Assembly: GCA_030424645.1 (NCBI GenBank) | Contig: JAUHWP010000010.1 | Span: forward strand, 1-45,028 | DNA: 45,028 nt | Origin: Alphaproteobacteria bacterium | GTDB taxonomy: Bacteria; Pseudomonadota; Alphaproteobacteria; Rhodobacterales; Rhodobacteraceae | Reading direction: 5' to 3' | Shown here: positions 1 to 7,954 of the stretch, in pieces | Layout: the number at the start of each line of letters is the position of its first letter | Position numbering within the stretch: the first letter of the stretch is position 1 | Position numbers and translations under genes: made by a program | The notes under the pieces: generated by a model | What the model was told of the DNA's origin: nothing | The model's database searches: none | Seen by the model: the letters and a program-made list of their open reading frames with translations, nothing else

Positions 1-1
1 G

Positions 2-733
2 GAACAAGCCGCCACCGGATTTCAGACCGAAAGCTTCGGGGAAGGGGACGGCAATGACCACCGGCTGACCCATGTCGCGCTGACCCCGGACGCCACGATC
101 TGCAAAGCGGTGATCGCGGGCGAGGAGCAGCTGTTCAAGATCGCCTCGCCGGGGCGGCATTTTGCCATGAACGCACTGGGGGCGCTGGTCGCGGCCCGCG
201 CCTTGGGCGCGGATGTGACGCTTGCCGCGCGCGCGATGACCCAATGGCAGCCCCCCACCGGGCGCGGCACGCGGGAAGAGGTGACGCTGGACGCCCCCGA
301 AGGCCTGTCCGTGACGTTGATCGACGACGCGTTCAACGCCAACCCGACCTCGATGGCGGCCGCACTGGAAGTGTTGGGCGCCATGCAGCCCGTCGACGGT
401 GTGGGCCGCATCCAGAAGGGCCGCCGCATCGCCATTCTTGGCGACATGCTGGAACTTGGCGCCGAGGAAATAGCGCGACATGCCGAGATCGCCGATCTTC
501 CGTTCCTCTCGTCCATTGATCAGGTGCATTGCGTGGGGTCACGGATGCACGCGCTGTGGGCGCGACTTGACGGGGACCAACAGGGACTGTGGGTCGAAAC
601 CGCCGCCGAGATGTCAGCTCAGGTGCACAAGCTGGTCGACGCGGGCGACGTGGTGCTGGTGAAAGGGTCCAAAGGCTCTTTGGTGTCTCAAACAGTTGAC
701 GCGATCCGCAAAATGGGTCAATCGCTTCGATAA
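2..733 (+). CDS. murF: UDP-N-acetylmuramoyl-tripeptide--D-alanyl-D-alanine ligase, C-terminal part
   Basis: This is the C-terminal 243 residues of MurF, open from base 2, with the start outside the window. MurF is the cytoplasmic ATP-dependent ligase that adds D-Ala-D-Ala to UDP-MurNAc-tripeptide. Visible family marks are DDAFNANPTSM, which is the Mur ligase D-x-[YF]-NANP-x-S motif of the C-terminal domain, followed by AILGDMLELG and LVKGSKGS near the end. mraY follows after 21 bases in the same orientation, the usual order in the division and cell wall cluster. The family is certain from motif and neighbour together; MurF rather than another Mur ligase is supported by the AILGDMLELG box and by synteny. 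Confidence 0.95.
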   Translation, partial: EQAATGFQTESFGEGDGNDHRLTHVALTPDATICKAVIAGEEQLFKIASPGRHFAMNALGALVAARALGADVTLAARAMTQWQPPTGRGTREEVTLDAPEGLSVTLIDDAFNANPTSMAAALEVLGAMQPVDGVGRIQKGRRIAILGDMLELGAEEIARHAEIADLPFLSSIDQVHCVGSRMHALWARLDGDQQGLWVETAAEMSAQVHKLVDAGDVVLVKGSKGSLVSQTVDAIRKMGQSLR

Positions 734-754
734 TTCCAAAAAGGGACCTACAAT

Positions 755-1837
755 ATGTTGTATTGGTTGACCGAGTTCTCGGACGGTGGCGATGTTTTCA
801 ACCTGTTTCGCTATATCACCTTCCGTTCTGGCGGCGCCTTCTTCACCGCGCTGATCTTCGGGTTCATTTTTGGCAAGCCGCTGATCAATATCCTGCGTCG
901 CAGGCAGGGCAAAGGGCAGCCGATCCGCGATGACGGCCCGGAAAGCCACAAGGAAAAACAGGGCACGCCGACGATGGGCGGGCTTTTGATCCTGTCGGCG
1001 CTTCTGGTGTCCACCCTGCTCTGGGCGCGACTGGACAACCCCTATATCTGGATCACGCTCTTCGTCACCTATGGCTTTGGCCTGATTGGCTTTGCCGATG
1101 ACTATGCCAAGGTGTCCAAGGCGACGACCGCCGGGGTGTCGGGCAAGATCCGCATCGCGCTGGGGCTGCTGATTGCAGCCGTTGCGGGCTATCTGGCGTC
1201 GATCTGCCATCCCGATGACCTTCAATTCCGGCTGGCCCTGCCGTTTTTCAAGGACACGCTTCTGAACATGGGGCTGTTCTTCGTGCCCTTCGTGATGATC
1301 GTCATCGTCGGTGCCGCGAATGCGGTGAACCTGACCGATGGCCTGGACGGGCTGGCGATCATGCCGGTGATGATTGCGGCGGGCACGCTGGGCGTCATCG
1401 CCTATGCGGTGGGCCGGGTCGACTTTACCGAATATCTCGATGTGCATTACGTGCCGGGCACGGGCGAGCTGTTCATCTTCACCTCGGCACTGATCGGCGG
1501 CGGCCTGGGCTTCCTGTGGTATAACGCCCCGCCTGCCGCCGTCTTCATGGGCGACACCGGATCGCTGGCCTTGGGCGGCGCGCTGGGCGCCATTGCCGTG
1601 GCCACCAAGCACGAGATCGTGCTGGCCATCGTCGGTGGCCTCTTTGTGGTCGAGGCGATGTCGGTCATCATTCAGGTGCTCTATTACAAGCGCACCGGGC
1701 GCCGCGTGTTCCTCATGGCCCCGATCCATCACCATTTCGAACACAAGGGGTGGCAAGAACCGCAGATCGTGATCCGCTTCTGGATTATCTCGCTGATCCT
1801 TGCCCTGATCGGGCTGGCAACGCTGAAAGTGCGTTGA
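755..1837 (+). CDS. mraY: Phospho-N-acetylmuramoyl-pentapeptide-transferase (lipid I synthase)
   Basis: MraY is an integral inner-membrane enzyme that moves phospho-MurNAc-pentapeptide from UDP to undecaprenyl phosphate, making lipid I. The 360-residue length is normal for the family. Motifs in order are the cytoplasmic loop KQGTPTMGG (about residues 68-76), FADDYAK with the catalytic-loop Asp pair, [25 protein letters not shown], and [13 protein letters not shown] near the C terminus, which is the MraY-specific histidine loop. About ten hydrophobic segments are evident. AAGGGAC lies at a good distance before the ATG. It sits between murF and murD and is probably cotranscribed with murF. No anomaly seen. 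Confidence 0.98.
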   Translation: MLYWLTEFSDGGDVFNLFRYITFRSGGAFFTALIFGFIFGKPLINILRRRQGKGQPIRDDGPESHKEKQGTPTMGGLLILSALLVSTLLWARLDNPYIWITLFVTYGFGLIGFADDYAKVSKATTAGVSGKIRIALGLLIAAVAGYLASICHPDDLQFRLALPFFKDTLLNMGLFFVPFVMIVIVGAANAVNLTDGLDGLAIMPVMIAAGTLGVIAYAVGRVDFTEYLDVHYVPGTGELFIFTSALIGGGLGFLWYNAPPAAVFMGDTGSLALGGALGAIAVATKHEIVLAIVGGLFVVEAMSVIIQVLYYKRTGRRVFLMAPIHHHFEHKGWQEPQIVIRFWIISLILALIGLATLKVR

Positions 1838-1843
1838 TCGCCG

Positions 1844-1916
1844 CGGCTTCTTCTGGCTGGAAGTATCCCGGGGTAGAGTGAAACCAGCGGTTTCACTCGA
1901 AGGGGCAGCGCCCCTT
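1844..1916 (-). repeat. Dispersed two-hairpin intergenic element, copy 1
   Basis: The mraY-murD gap (160 bases) contains, read on the minus strand, a GGGGC/GCCCC hairpin (1900-1906 with 1910-1916), a perfect 10-bp hairpin with a 3-base loop (1876-1885 with 1889-1898), and then a tail CCCCGGGATACTT..GCCAGAAGAAGCCG (1844-1875). The same order recurs at 20530-20600, and a shorter version at 24568-24615. The tail is conserved between copies while the arms of the second hairpin are not. It could serve as a bidirectional terminator or a REP-like element; there is no U-tract to decide this. Confidence 0.7.
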
Positions 1917-1997
1917 TCCTGAACCGCAGGATCGCTCGGGGCTTTTGTTTCTGTGCGCCGTGGTCTAGCCATAATGAAACGACGGCAGGAGGCACGG

Positions 1998-3407
1998 ATG
2001 ATCCCGGTCAAAGGCTATGAAGGGCAGAAGGTTGCGGTGTTGGGGCTGGGGCGGTCCGGCCTTGCCACGGCCCACGCGCTGGAGGCCGGCGGGGCCGAGG
2101 CCCTGTGCTGGGACGATGGCGCCGAGGCACGCGACCGGGCCGAAGGGCAAGCCCTGATCCTGCACGACCTGACCAGACCCGGCGCCTGGCAGGATGTGGC
2201 CGCGCTGATCGTCAGCCCCGGCATTCCGCATCTTTACCCGGCCCCCAACAAGATCATTGCCGCCGCGATGGAGGCCGGCGTGCCCGTCGACAACGATATC
2301 GGCCTGTTCTTTCGCAGCTTCGCAGGTCACGACTGGGACAGTTTCGACACCATGCCCAAGGTCATCGCGATCACCGGGTCGAACGGGAAATCCACCACCT
2401 CGGCGCTGATCCATCACATTCTGGAACAATCCGGGCGGCCGACGCAGCTGGCAGGCAATATCGGGCGCGGGGTGCTGGACATTGATCCGGCCCATGACGG
2501 CGAAGTCGTGGTGCTGGAACTGTCCAGCTATCAGACCGATCTGGCCCGCGCCCTGACGCCGGACGTGGCCGTGTTCACCAACCTGTCGCCCGACCATCTG
2601 GACCGGCATGGCGGCAGGGGTGGCTATTTCGCGGCCAAGCGTCGCCTGTTTGCCGAAGGCGGCCCGGATCGGGCGGTGATTGGCGTCGATGAACCCGAGG
2701 GCGTGTATCTGGCCGGGCAACTGTCCGAAGGGCCGTCCGATGATCGGGTCATCCGCATCTCGGTCGATCGCAAGCTGACCGGGCCGGGCTGGCAGGTCTT
2801 TGCCCGCAAGGGGTTCCTGTCCGAATACCGCAAGGGGCGGCAGGTGGGGTCGATTGATCTGCGCAAGATCAAGGGCTTGCCCGGGACCCACAACCATCAG
2901 AACGCCTGTGCCGCCTATGCCGCCTGTCGCACGCTGGGCCTGTCGCCCAAGCAGATCGAGGCCGCGTTTCACGCCTTCAAGGGCTTGCCGCACCGGTCGC
3001 AACTGGTGGGCGAAAAGGACGGCGTGGCCTTTGTCAATGACAGCAAGGCCACCAATGTGGATAGTGCCCGCGCCGCCCTGTCGGCGTTTCGCAATATTCG
3101 CTGGATCGCGGGGGGGCTGGGCAAGGATGGTGGTATCGAAAGCCTGACCGCCGAGGATCTTTCGGGCGTCACCAAGGCCTATCTAATCGGCCATTCGGCC
3201 CGCGAGTTCGCGTTGCAGTTGGGTGACGTGCCGCACGAGGTTTGCGAGACGATGGCGCAGGCGGTGGCGCGGGCCGCCGAAGACGCCCAGCCGGGGGATA
3301 CCGTTCTTCTGGCCCCGGCTGCCGCCAGTTTCGACCAATACCCGGATTTCGAGAAACGCGGTGACGATTTCACCGGCCTGGTCGCATCGCTTGTGTCGGG
3401 GGGCTGA
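1998..3407 (+). CDS. murD: UDP-N-acetylmuramoylalanine--D-glutamate ligase
   Basis: MurD is the cytoplasmic ATP-dependent ligase adding D-Glu to UDP-MurNAc-L-Ala. The 469-residue protein has an N-terminal Rossmann-like region ([13 protein letters not shown]), the ATP-binding loop [10 protein letters not shown], the Mur signature [12 protein letters not shown], and [15 protein letters not shown] in the C-terminal domain. The ATG at 1998 is chosen because AGGAGG precedes it at normal spacing and the protein then begins as family members do; an upstream in-frame start at 1953 has no such site. It lies 160 bases after mraY, the gap being filled by a hairpin repeat. ftsW does not follow, so the cluster is interrupted after this gene. 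Confidence 0.97.
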   Translation: MIPVKGYEGQKVAVLGLGRSGLATAHALEAGGAEALCWDDGAEARDRAEGQALILHDLTRPGAWQDVAALIVSPGIPHLYPAPNKIIAAAMEAGVPVDNDIGLFFRSFAGHDWDSFDTMPKVIAITGSNGKSTTSALIHHILEQSGRPTQLAGNIGRGVLDIDPAHDGEVVVLELSSYQTDLARALTPDVAVFTNLSPDHLDRHGGRGGYFAAKRRLFAEGGPDRAVIGVDEPEGVYLAGQLSEGPSDDRVIRISVDRKLTGPGWQVFARKGFLSEYRKGRQVGSIDLRKIKGLPGTHNHQNACAAYAACRTLGLSPKQIEAAFHAFKGLPHRSQLVGEKDGVAFVNDSKATNVDSARAALSAFRNIRWIAGGLGKDGGIESLTAEDLSGVTKAYLIGHSAREFALQLGDVPHEVCETMAQAVARAAEDAQPGDTVLLAPAAASFDQYPDFEKRGDDFTGLVASLVSGG

Positions 3408-3444
3408 CCCGGCTGTATTCCGCGGCATACTAAATTTGGCGAAA

Positions 3445-3474
3445 ACCCCTTGTTATTAAGGGTTTGCAAGGGGT
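3445..3474 (+). terminator. Inverted repeat after murD, possible terminator or alternative-hairpin leader
   Basis: ACCCCTTG at 3445-3452 pairs perfectly with CAAGGGGT at 3467-3474. A mutually exclusive pairing of AAACCC (3443-3448) with GGGTTT (3460-3465) overlaps it. It sits between murD and the DUF3422 gene, 40 bases before that gene's start. No U-tract follows, so termination is a guess; the two competing pairings would also suit an attenuator-like leader. Confidence 0.35.
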
Positions 3475-3514
3475 ATCCGCTCTGCTACCTGTGTCGCGGA
3501 AGGAGCACGGCCAT

Positions 3515-4801
3515 ATGTTTTCACTGGAAGATTATCCGCAGCGCTATGAATTGGCGAACGAGCTTCATGCCCGTCCGTCCCCGGCGCTGTCGGCCCCGGT
3601 CACGGCTGTCTATCTTGCCGTCAAACGCCCCGACCACGCCGCCAGCCGGGATCGTCATGCCGACCGTGCGCATTTGATCGACCTTCTGGACCGGTTCGGG
3701 GCCCCCCATCCCAGCCCGGATGCAAACCACTATTTCGGTGAGATCGGCCGCTATCACCTGAAATGGGAACAGCACACTGAGTTTGTGACCTATACGGTGT
3801 TTGCCGACGGGGTTGCCTCGCGTGCCTTCGATCCGGCGGCGTTCGACGTGTTTCCCGATGACTGGTTGCAGAATGCGCCGGGCAAGCGGGTGACCTCGAT
3901 CCACATACGGATCGACAAGATGCCCGACACCGAAGTCGAGATGAACGACGCCCTGAAGAACTGGTTCGTGTCCGAAAGTATCGCGGCGGTTTGGGTGTTG
4001 GACCGTGACGCCATGCTGGCCGGTGATTTTCGCATCGACACGGCGGGGCATATTCGCTTTGCCGCCTTTGTTGGCAAGGGTGCTGGCCCGCGGCGCATAG
4101 GTCGGATCGTTCAACGGCTATGTGAGATCGAGACCTATAAATCCATGTCGATGCTGGGCTTGCCACAGGCCCGTCATCTGCAAGCCAGGCTGGGGCATCT
4201 GGATGGCGAACTGACCAAACTGGTGGGTGCCATGTCGCGCGACGATGAAGCGCCCGAGGTGACATTGGACGAGCTGTTGCAGATCTCGTCCGAGCTTGAG
4301 GACCTGACCGCCGCGACGTCGTTCCGGCTGAGCGCGACCAAGGCCTATGAGGCGCTGGTCAACCAGCGCATCAAGGTCTTGCGGGAAGAGCGGTTCATGG
4401 GTCGCCAGATGATGAGCGAATTCATGATGCGACGCTATGACCCCGCCATGCGCACGATCAAAAGCGCCGAACACCAGTTGGACACCATGGCGCAACGGGC
4501 CATGCGGGCCGGGGACCTTCTGCGAACCCGCGTCGATGTTCAGCGCTCTGAACAGAACCAGGCGTTGCTCGCCAGCATGGACCGGCGGGCCGATATGCAG
4601 CTTCGCTTGCAGGAAACCGTCGAAGGGCTTTCGGTTGTCGCGATCAGTTACTACGCCGTGTCGCTGGCAGGCTATCTGGCCTATCCGTTGACCGAGATGT
4701 GGGGCATCTCGAAAGGGATGCTGACCGCCGCGCTTACACTGCCTGTGGTTGGGCTTGTGTGGCTGGGCGTGCGGCGGATCCGGCATTCGATCGGGAAGTA
4801 A
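3515..4801 (+). CDS. DUF3422 family membrane-anchored protein
   Basis: The 428-residue protein matches my memory of the DUF3422 family, whose members begin with a LEDYPxRYxLANELHARP-like block; here it is FSLEDYPQRYELANELHARP. No biochemical function is established for the family as far as I know. The body is soluble and rich in helix-forming, charged residues between about 230 and 370, with coiled-coil character, and ends in two hydrophobic segments (about residues 375-395 and 400-418) plus a basic tail, suggesting a C-terminal membrane anchor. The ATG at 3515 is preferred over an upstream in-frame ATG at 3464 because GGAAGGAG precedes it and the conserved block starts there. Its 3' end overlaps the convergent YeeE-like gene by 68 bases. 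Confidence 0.85.
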   Translation: MFSLEDYPQRYELANELHARPSPALSAPVTAVYLAVKRPDHAASRDRHADRAHLIDLLDRFGAPHPSPDANHYFGEIGRYHLKWEQHTEFVTYTVFADGVASRAFDPAAFDVFPDDWLQNAPGKRVTSIHIRIDKMPDTEVEMNDALKNWFVSESIAAVWVLDRDAMLAGDFRIDTAGHIRFAAFVGKGAGPRRIGRIVQRLCEIETYKSMSMLGLPQARHLQARLGHLDGELTKLVGAMSRDDEAPEVTLDELLQISSELEDLTAATSFRLSATKAYEALVNQRIKVLREERFMGRQMMSEFMMRRYDPAMRTIKSAEHQLDTMAQRAMRAGDLLRTRVDVQRSEQNQALLASMDRRADMQLRLQETVEGLSVVAISYYAVSLAGYLAYPLTEMWGISKGMLTAALTLPVVGLVWLGVRRIRHSIGK

Positions 4802-5798
4802 GGCGCGCATCCACGCGCCCCGCGACCCAGGCACCGGCCGAGATTGCCACGAGGGCAAGAGCCGCCGCGACCGACAGCGTCGCCACGCCCGAGATACCTG
4901 CGCCCACGGTGCAGCCCCCGGCCAGAACGCCGCCGAACCCCATCAGCGCGCCACCGGTCAGGTAACGCCCCATCTGGCCCGGACCTTCGAAGCCCTGCCA
5001 TTGGAAGCGGCCCGCGATCAGGGCCGAGGCCAACGCGCCCAGAAGGACGCCCCCGATCAGCCCTGTGCCGAAATTCGCCCCGATTGCCGACGACGCGCCG
5101 GTCCAGAACAGCGTGTCTGCCAAGGGCGCGGTGAAGGACAGGCTTTCAAAGGTGATCGGGTCGAATTCGTCCTGCAGCACCAGACCGGTGCCCACCCAGC
5201 CCAACGGGATCAGCACGCCCAGAAGCGCGGCCAGCAGCAGCAGACGCGCGCGCGGGCGTGCCTGCCGGATCAGATAACCGGCCAGCAGAAGCGGCAGGAG
5301 CGCGGTCCAGAGCGGCAGGGTCGGGGCAGGGATCACCACGGCCTCAAGCGCGACGCGGGCCGGGGCAAGTAGCCCTTTCAACGTGGCAAGCGCGGCAAGC
5401 GCCGCCACGAACAAGACGACAATCGCGCGCAGGTTTCCCGACGCGCCAAGAACTGTCAGCCGCGACAGGCAGCCGCGCGTCATCACCATGCCGACGCCAA
5501 AGACCAGCCCACCAAGGATGATCGACAGATAGGGCAGGTCCGCAGCGTGGAAGCGATGGGCCGAGAACTCGATCCATCCCGCCTGCACAACGGCTTGCGT
5601 GCCCAACACGGCTACGGCCAGCGCCGTCACCCAGATCGCCAGCGCCGCGCGGTTGTCCTGACCGCCCCCGATCAGGCCGCGACGCAGACAGAAGCGCGTA
5701 AGTTCCGCCAGCACACCGAAGGCCGCGCCCAGTCCCAATCCGAACAGGATCGAGGCGGTGCGTGGGGTCAGGGTTTCAAAGCCAAGGGTCTCGAACAT
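4734..5798 (-). CDS. YeeE/YedE family sulfur-compound (thiosulfate-type) transporter
   Basis: This is a polytopic membrane protein of 354 residues with about nine hydrophobic segments. It resembles the YeeE/YedE (TsuA) family, whose characterised members import thiosulfate by relaying it between conserved cysteines. Three cysteines in family-like settings are visible: RFCLRRG (C37), TRGCLSRL (C110) and AGGCTVGAG (C296). No TusA-like sulfur carrier gene, the usual partner, is adjacent. The start at 5798 is chosen because GGAG lies eight bases upstream; an ATG six bases earlier is too close to it. The last 68 bases overlap the convergent DUF3422 gene. Substrate specificity cannot be told from sequence alone. 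Confidence 0.85.
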   Translation of the reverse strand: MFETLGFETLTPRTASILFGLGLGAAFGVLAELTRFCLRRGLIGGGQDNRAALAIWVTALAVAVLGTQAVVQAGWIEFSAHRFHAADLPYLSIILGGLVFGVGMVMTRGCLSRLTVLGASGNLRAIVVLFVAALAALATLKGLLAPARVALEAVVIPAPTLPLWTALLPLLLAGYLIRQARPRARLLLLAALLGVLIPLGWVGTGLVLQDEFDPITFESLSFTAPLADTLFWTGASSAIGANFGTGLIGGVLLGALASALIAGRFQWQGFEGPGQMGRYLTGGALMGFGGVLAGGCTVGAGISGVATLSVAAALALVAISAGAWVAGRVDARLTSRSNAGSAARPATQAQPQAV

Positions 5799-5998
5799 CT
5801 TCATGTCTCCGCATTTGGGAATGTGTTCCATCTGGCAAGTGAATTTGGCTCTGGCAAGGGTGGGTATGGCGCGCGCGGGGGCGGATGTAAGAACAATTTC
5901 CCGACTCGCGCGCGGCATCGCGAACAGTGCGCGGCGTTTCGCAGGGGCCGCTGAACGGATGTTGTTTTACAGGTGAACGATCCGCAGCAGCGTTCTTT

Positions 5999-6907
5999 TT
6001 AGCGCCTGACGGGGCGGGTCCAGCGCGGGTCCAGCGCGTCGCGCAGCCCGTCGCCGATGTAATTCACGCTCAGAACGGTCAGTGAAATCGCCAGCCCCGG
6101 CCACACCACCCGCGCGGGTGTCAGGGTCATGTAGTGGGTGCCGTCAAACAGCATCCGTCCCCAGCTTGGCACGTCTGACGGAAAGCCCAGCCCCAGAAAG
6201 CTGAGCGCGCTTTCGGTCAGGATCGCGTGGCCGACACCCAATGTGGCCGACACCAGGATCGGTCCAAGCACATTGGGCAGGATGTGGCGCCGGATCATCG
6301 CAAAGGGGCGTGTGCCAAGGGCGGTGGCGGCGATGACAAACTCGCGCTCGCGCAGCGACAGCACCTCGCCCCGGACGATCCGGGCGGTTTGCATCCAACT
6401 GGTCAGCCCGATGGCGCCGACGATCAGGATGAATATACCGGTTTCGGGTCCGAACTGGGCGCGCAAGCTGTCGCGCCACAGCATGATGGCCACCATGAGC
6501 AGCGGCAGCAGCGGCAGGGACAGGAACAGGTCGGTCAGGCGCATCAGGGGCGCGTCCCAGCGGCGCAGCAACCCGGCCGTGACCCCGACCAGCGTGCCAA
6601 GCCCCACGGCCAGCCCCATTGCCACCAGCCCGACCAGCAGCGACACCCGCCCGCCTGCCAAAAGCCCCGCCAGCAGGTCGCGCCCCAACTGGTCGGTGCC
6701 CAGCGGGTGGGCCGAGCTTGGACCTTGCGTTTTGGCGGCGATGTCGATCTGTGCCGGGTCAAGCGGCCAGACCCATGGGCCGACCAGCACAGCCAGTATG
6801 ATAAGCGCGAATATCACCATGCCAGCCACGGCGCCGCGATGGGTGCCGAAGCGGTGCCAGAACGCTGTCCGGCGTGGGACAGGGGGGTGCAACGTCCGCT
6901 CAGTCAT
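5999..6907 (-). CDS. Oligopeptide/dipeptide-type ABC transporter permease (DppC/OppC-like)
   Basis: This 302-residue inner-membrane permease has an N-terminal segment typical of DppC/OppC (RFGTHRGAVAGMVIF) followed by the marker HPLGTDQLGRDLLAGLLAGG found in this subfamily. The binding-protein-dependent transport loop falls around EFVIAATALGTRPFAMIRRH, which contacts the ATPase. About six hydrophobic segments are present. The ATG at 6907 overlaps the stop of the upstream permease by eight bases, implying translational coupling; longer in-frame starts run into that gene. The operon ends here: no ATP-binding subunit follows, only 200 non-coding bases and the YeeE-like gene. Confidence 0.93.
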   Translation of the reverse strand: MTERTLHPPVPRRTAFWHRFGTHRGAVAGMVIFALIILAVLVGPWVWPLDPAQIDIAAKTQGPSSAHPLGTDQLGRDLLAGLLAGGRVSLLVGLVAMGLAVGLGTLVGVTAGLLRRWDAPLMRLTDLFLSLPLLPLLMVAIMLWRDSLRAQFGPETGIFILIVGAIGLTSWMQTARIVRGEVLSLREREFVIAATALGTRPFAMIRRHILPNVLGPILVSATLGVGHAILTESALSFLGLGFPSDVPSWGRMLFDGTHYMTLTPARVVWPGLAISLTVLSVNYIGDGLRDALDPRWTRPVRR

Positions 6908-7901
6908 AGCGGATCCGCGGATCGAGCAGGCCATAGGCAATGTCGGCAAGCAGGTTGAACAGGACGATCAGCACCGCAAACAGAAATGCCAGGGTCTGCA
7001 CCAGCGGCACGTCGCCGCTTTGAATGCCGGCGATCAGAAGCGTCCCCAGCCCGTTCACGCGAAACACCTGCTCGGTCACGATGGCCCCGGCGAACACCTG
7101 TGGAATGGCCAGCGACACGACCGTGACGACCGGGATCATGGCGTGGCGGAGCACATGGCCGAACAGCACCCGCCTTTCCGTCATCCCCTTGGCGCGGGCG
7201 GTGCGCACGAAATCCTTGTGCAGGGTCTCAAGCATCGAGGCGCGCATATAGCGGCTGAACTGCGCGGCGTTGAACACGGACAGCACCGTCACCGGCATGA
7301 CCATCTGGCGAAGCTGAATGGTGAGGCTGTGCCAGTCTGTGACTCGGTGCGTGGTGTCGTAAATCGACGGAAACCACCCCAGCTTGACCGAGAAGACGAT
7401 GATCATCAGCACCCCCAGAAAGAAGCTGGGGACCGAGAAGCCGACCATCGTGATGAAGGTGCCGATCTGGTCGATCCGGCCATATTGATGACGGGCGGAC
7501 AGGATGGCCAAGGGCAGGGCAATCACCGCCCCGATCACCAGCGACAGGCCGACCACCCACAAGGTCTGGGGCAGGCGTTCGGCGATCAGGTCAACGACGG
7601 GTGCGTGGGCCGACCAGCTTTGCACCCGCAACCGGTCGCTTTCGCCGCCCGTCACCCAATCCAGCAGGTTCAGGGGTTCGTTCACGAAAAACTGTTTACA
7701 CCACAGAAGATAGCGGACGTGGGATGGCGCATCCAGCCCAAGGCCCTTGCGCAGCTCTTCGCGTGTTTCGGGCGGGATGCTCAGGGGCAGATTGGCGGTG
7801 GGATCGTTCGGTGCCAGGTCGATCAACAGGAAGATCACAAGGCTGATCGCGATAAGCAGGGGAACGGAAAAGGCAAGCCGCCGCAGCGTATAGGTAAACA
7901 T
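6900..7901 (-). CDS. Oligopeptide/dipeptide-type ABC transporter permease (DppB/OppB-like)
   Basis: This 333-residue inner-membrane permease has the DppB/OppB N terminus (YTLRRLAFSVPLLIAISLV), where the protein begins with a membrane span and a short periplasmic stretch. The ATPase-contacting loop is DFVRTARAKGMTERRVLFGH, a classic EAA motif. The C terminus AYGLLDPRIRYD is also typical of the subfamily. It forms the channel with the next permease gene, whose start overlaps this stop. It lies 53 bases after the binding-protein gene, with a GC-rich hairpin between the two. The ribosome-binding site before the ATG is weak (AGGTCG). Confidence 0.95.
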   Translation of the reverse strand: MFTYTLRRLAFSVPLLIAISLVIFLLIDLAPNDPTANLPLSIPPETREELRKGLGLDAPSHVRYLLWCKQFFVNEPLNLLDWVTGGESDRLRVQSWSAHAPVVDLIAERLPQTLWVVGLSLVIGAVIALPLAILSARHQYGRIDQIGTFITMVGFSVPSFFLGVLMIIVFSVKLGWFPSIYDTTHRVTDWHSLTIQLRQMVMPVTVLSVFNAAQFSRYMRASMLETLHKDFVRTARAKGMTERRVLFGHVLRHAMIPVVTVVSLAIPQVFAGAIVTEQVFRVNGLGTLLIAGIQSGDVPLVQTLAFLFAVLIVLFNLLADIAYGLLDPRIRYD

Positions 7902-7926
7902 GTGGCGACCTGCGATCCTTGTGGCG

Positions 7927-7945
7927 GCCCGCCGGTCAGGCGGGC
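7927..7945 (-). promoter_or_regulatory. Intercistronic hairpin between binding-protein and permease genes
   Basis: GCCCGCC (7927-7933) and GGCGGGC (7939-7945) form a perfect 7-bp stem with a 5-base loop. It lies just after the stop of the solute-binding-protein gene and before the permease genes on the same strand. In other ABC operons such stem-loops protect the binding-protein mRNA or partly terminate transcription, giving more binding protein than permease. That role is inferred here from position only. Confidence 0.55.
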
Positions 7946-7954
7946 ACAGGCAGT

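Noticed and set aside
614-2011. Long minus-strand reading frame of 465 codons opposite murF and mraY
   Set aside because: It is antisense to two unmistakable genes, is rich in His, Arg, Gln and Asp as expected from complementing high-GC codons, and has no recognisable domain.
5799-5998. Possible hidden gene between the YeeE-like gene and the ABC permease
   Set aside because: An open frame continues upstream of the YeeE-like start, but it has no ribosome-binding site or family resemblance; the stretch is best seen as promoter region for the transporter.
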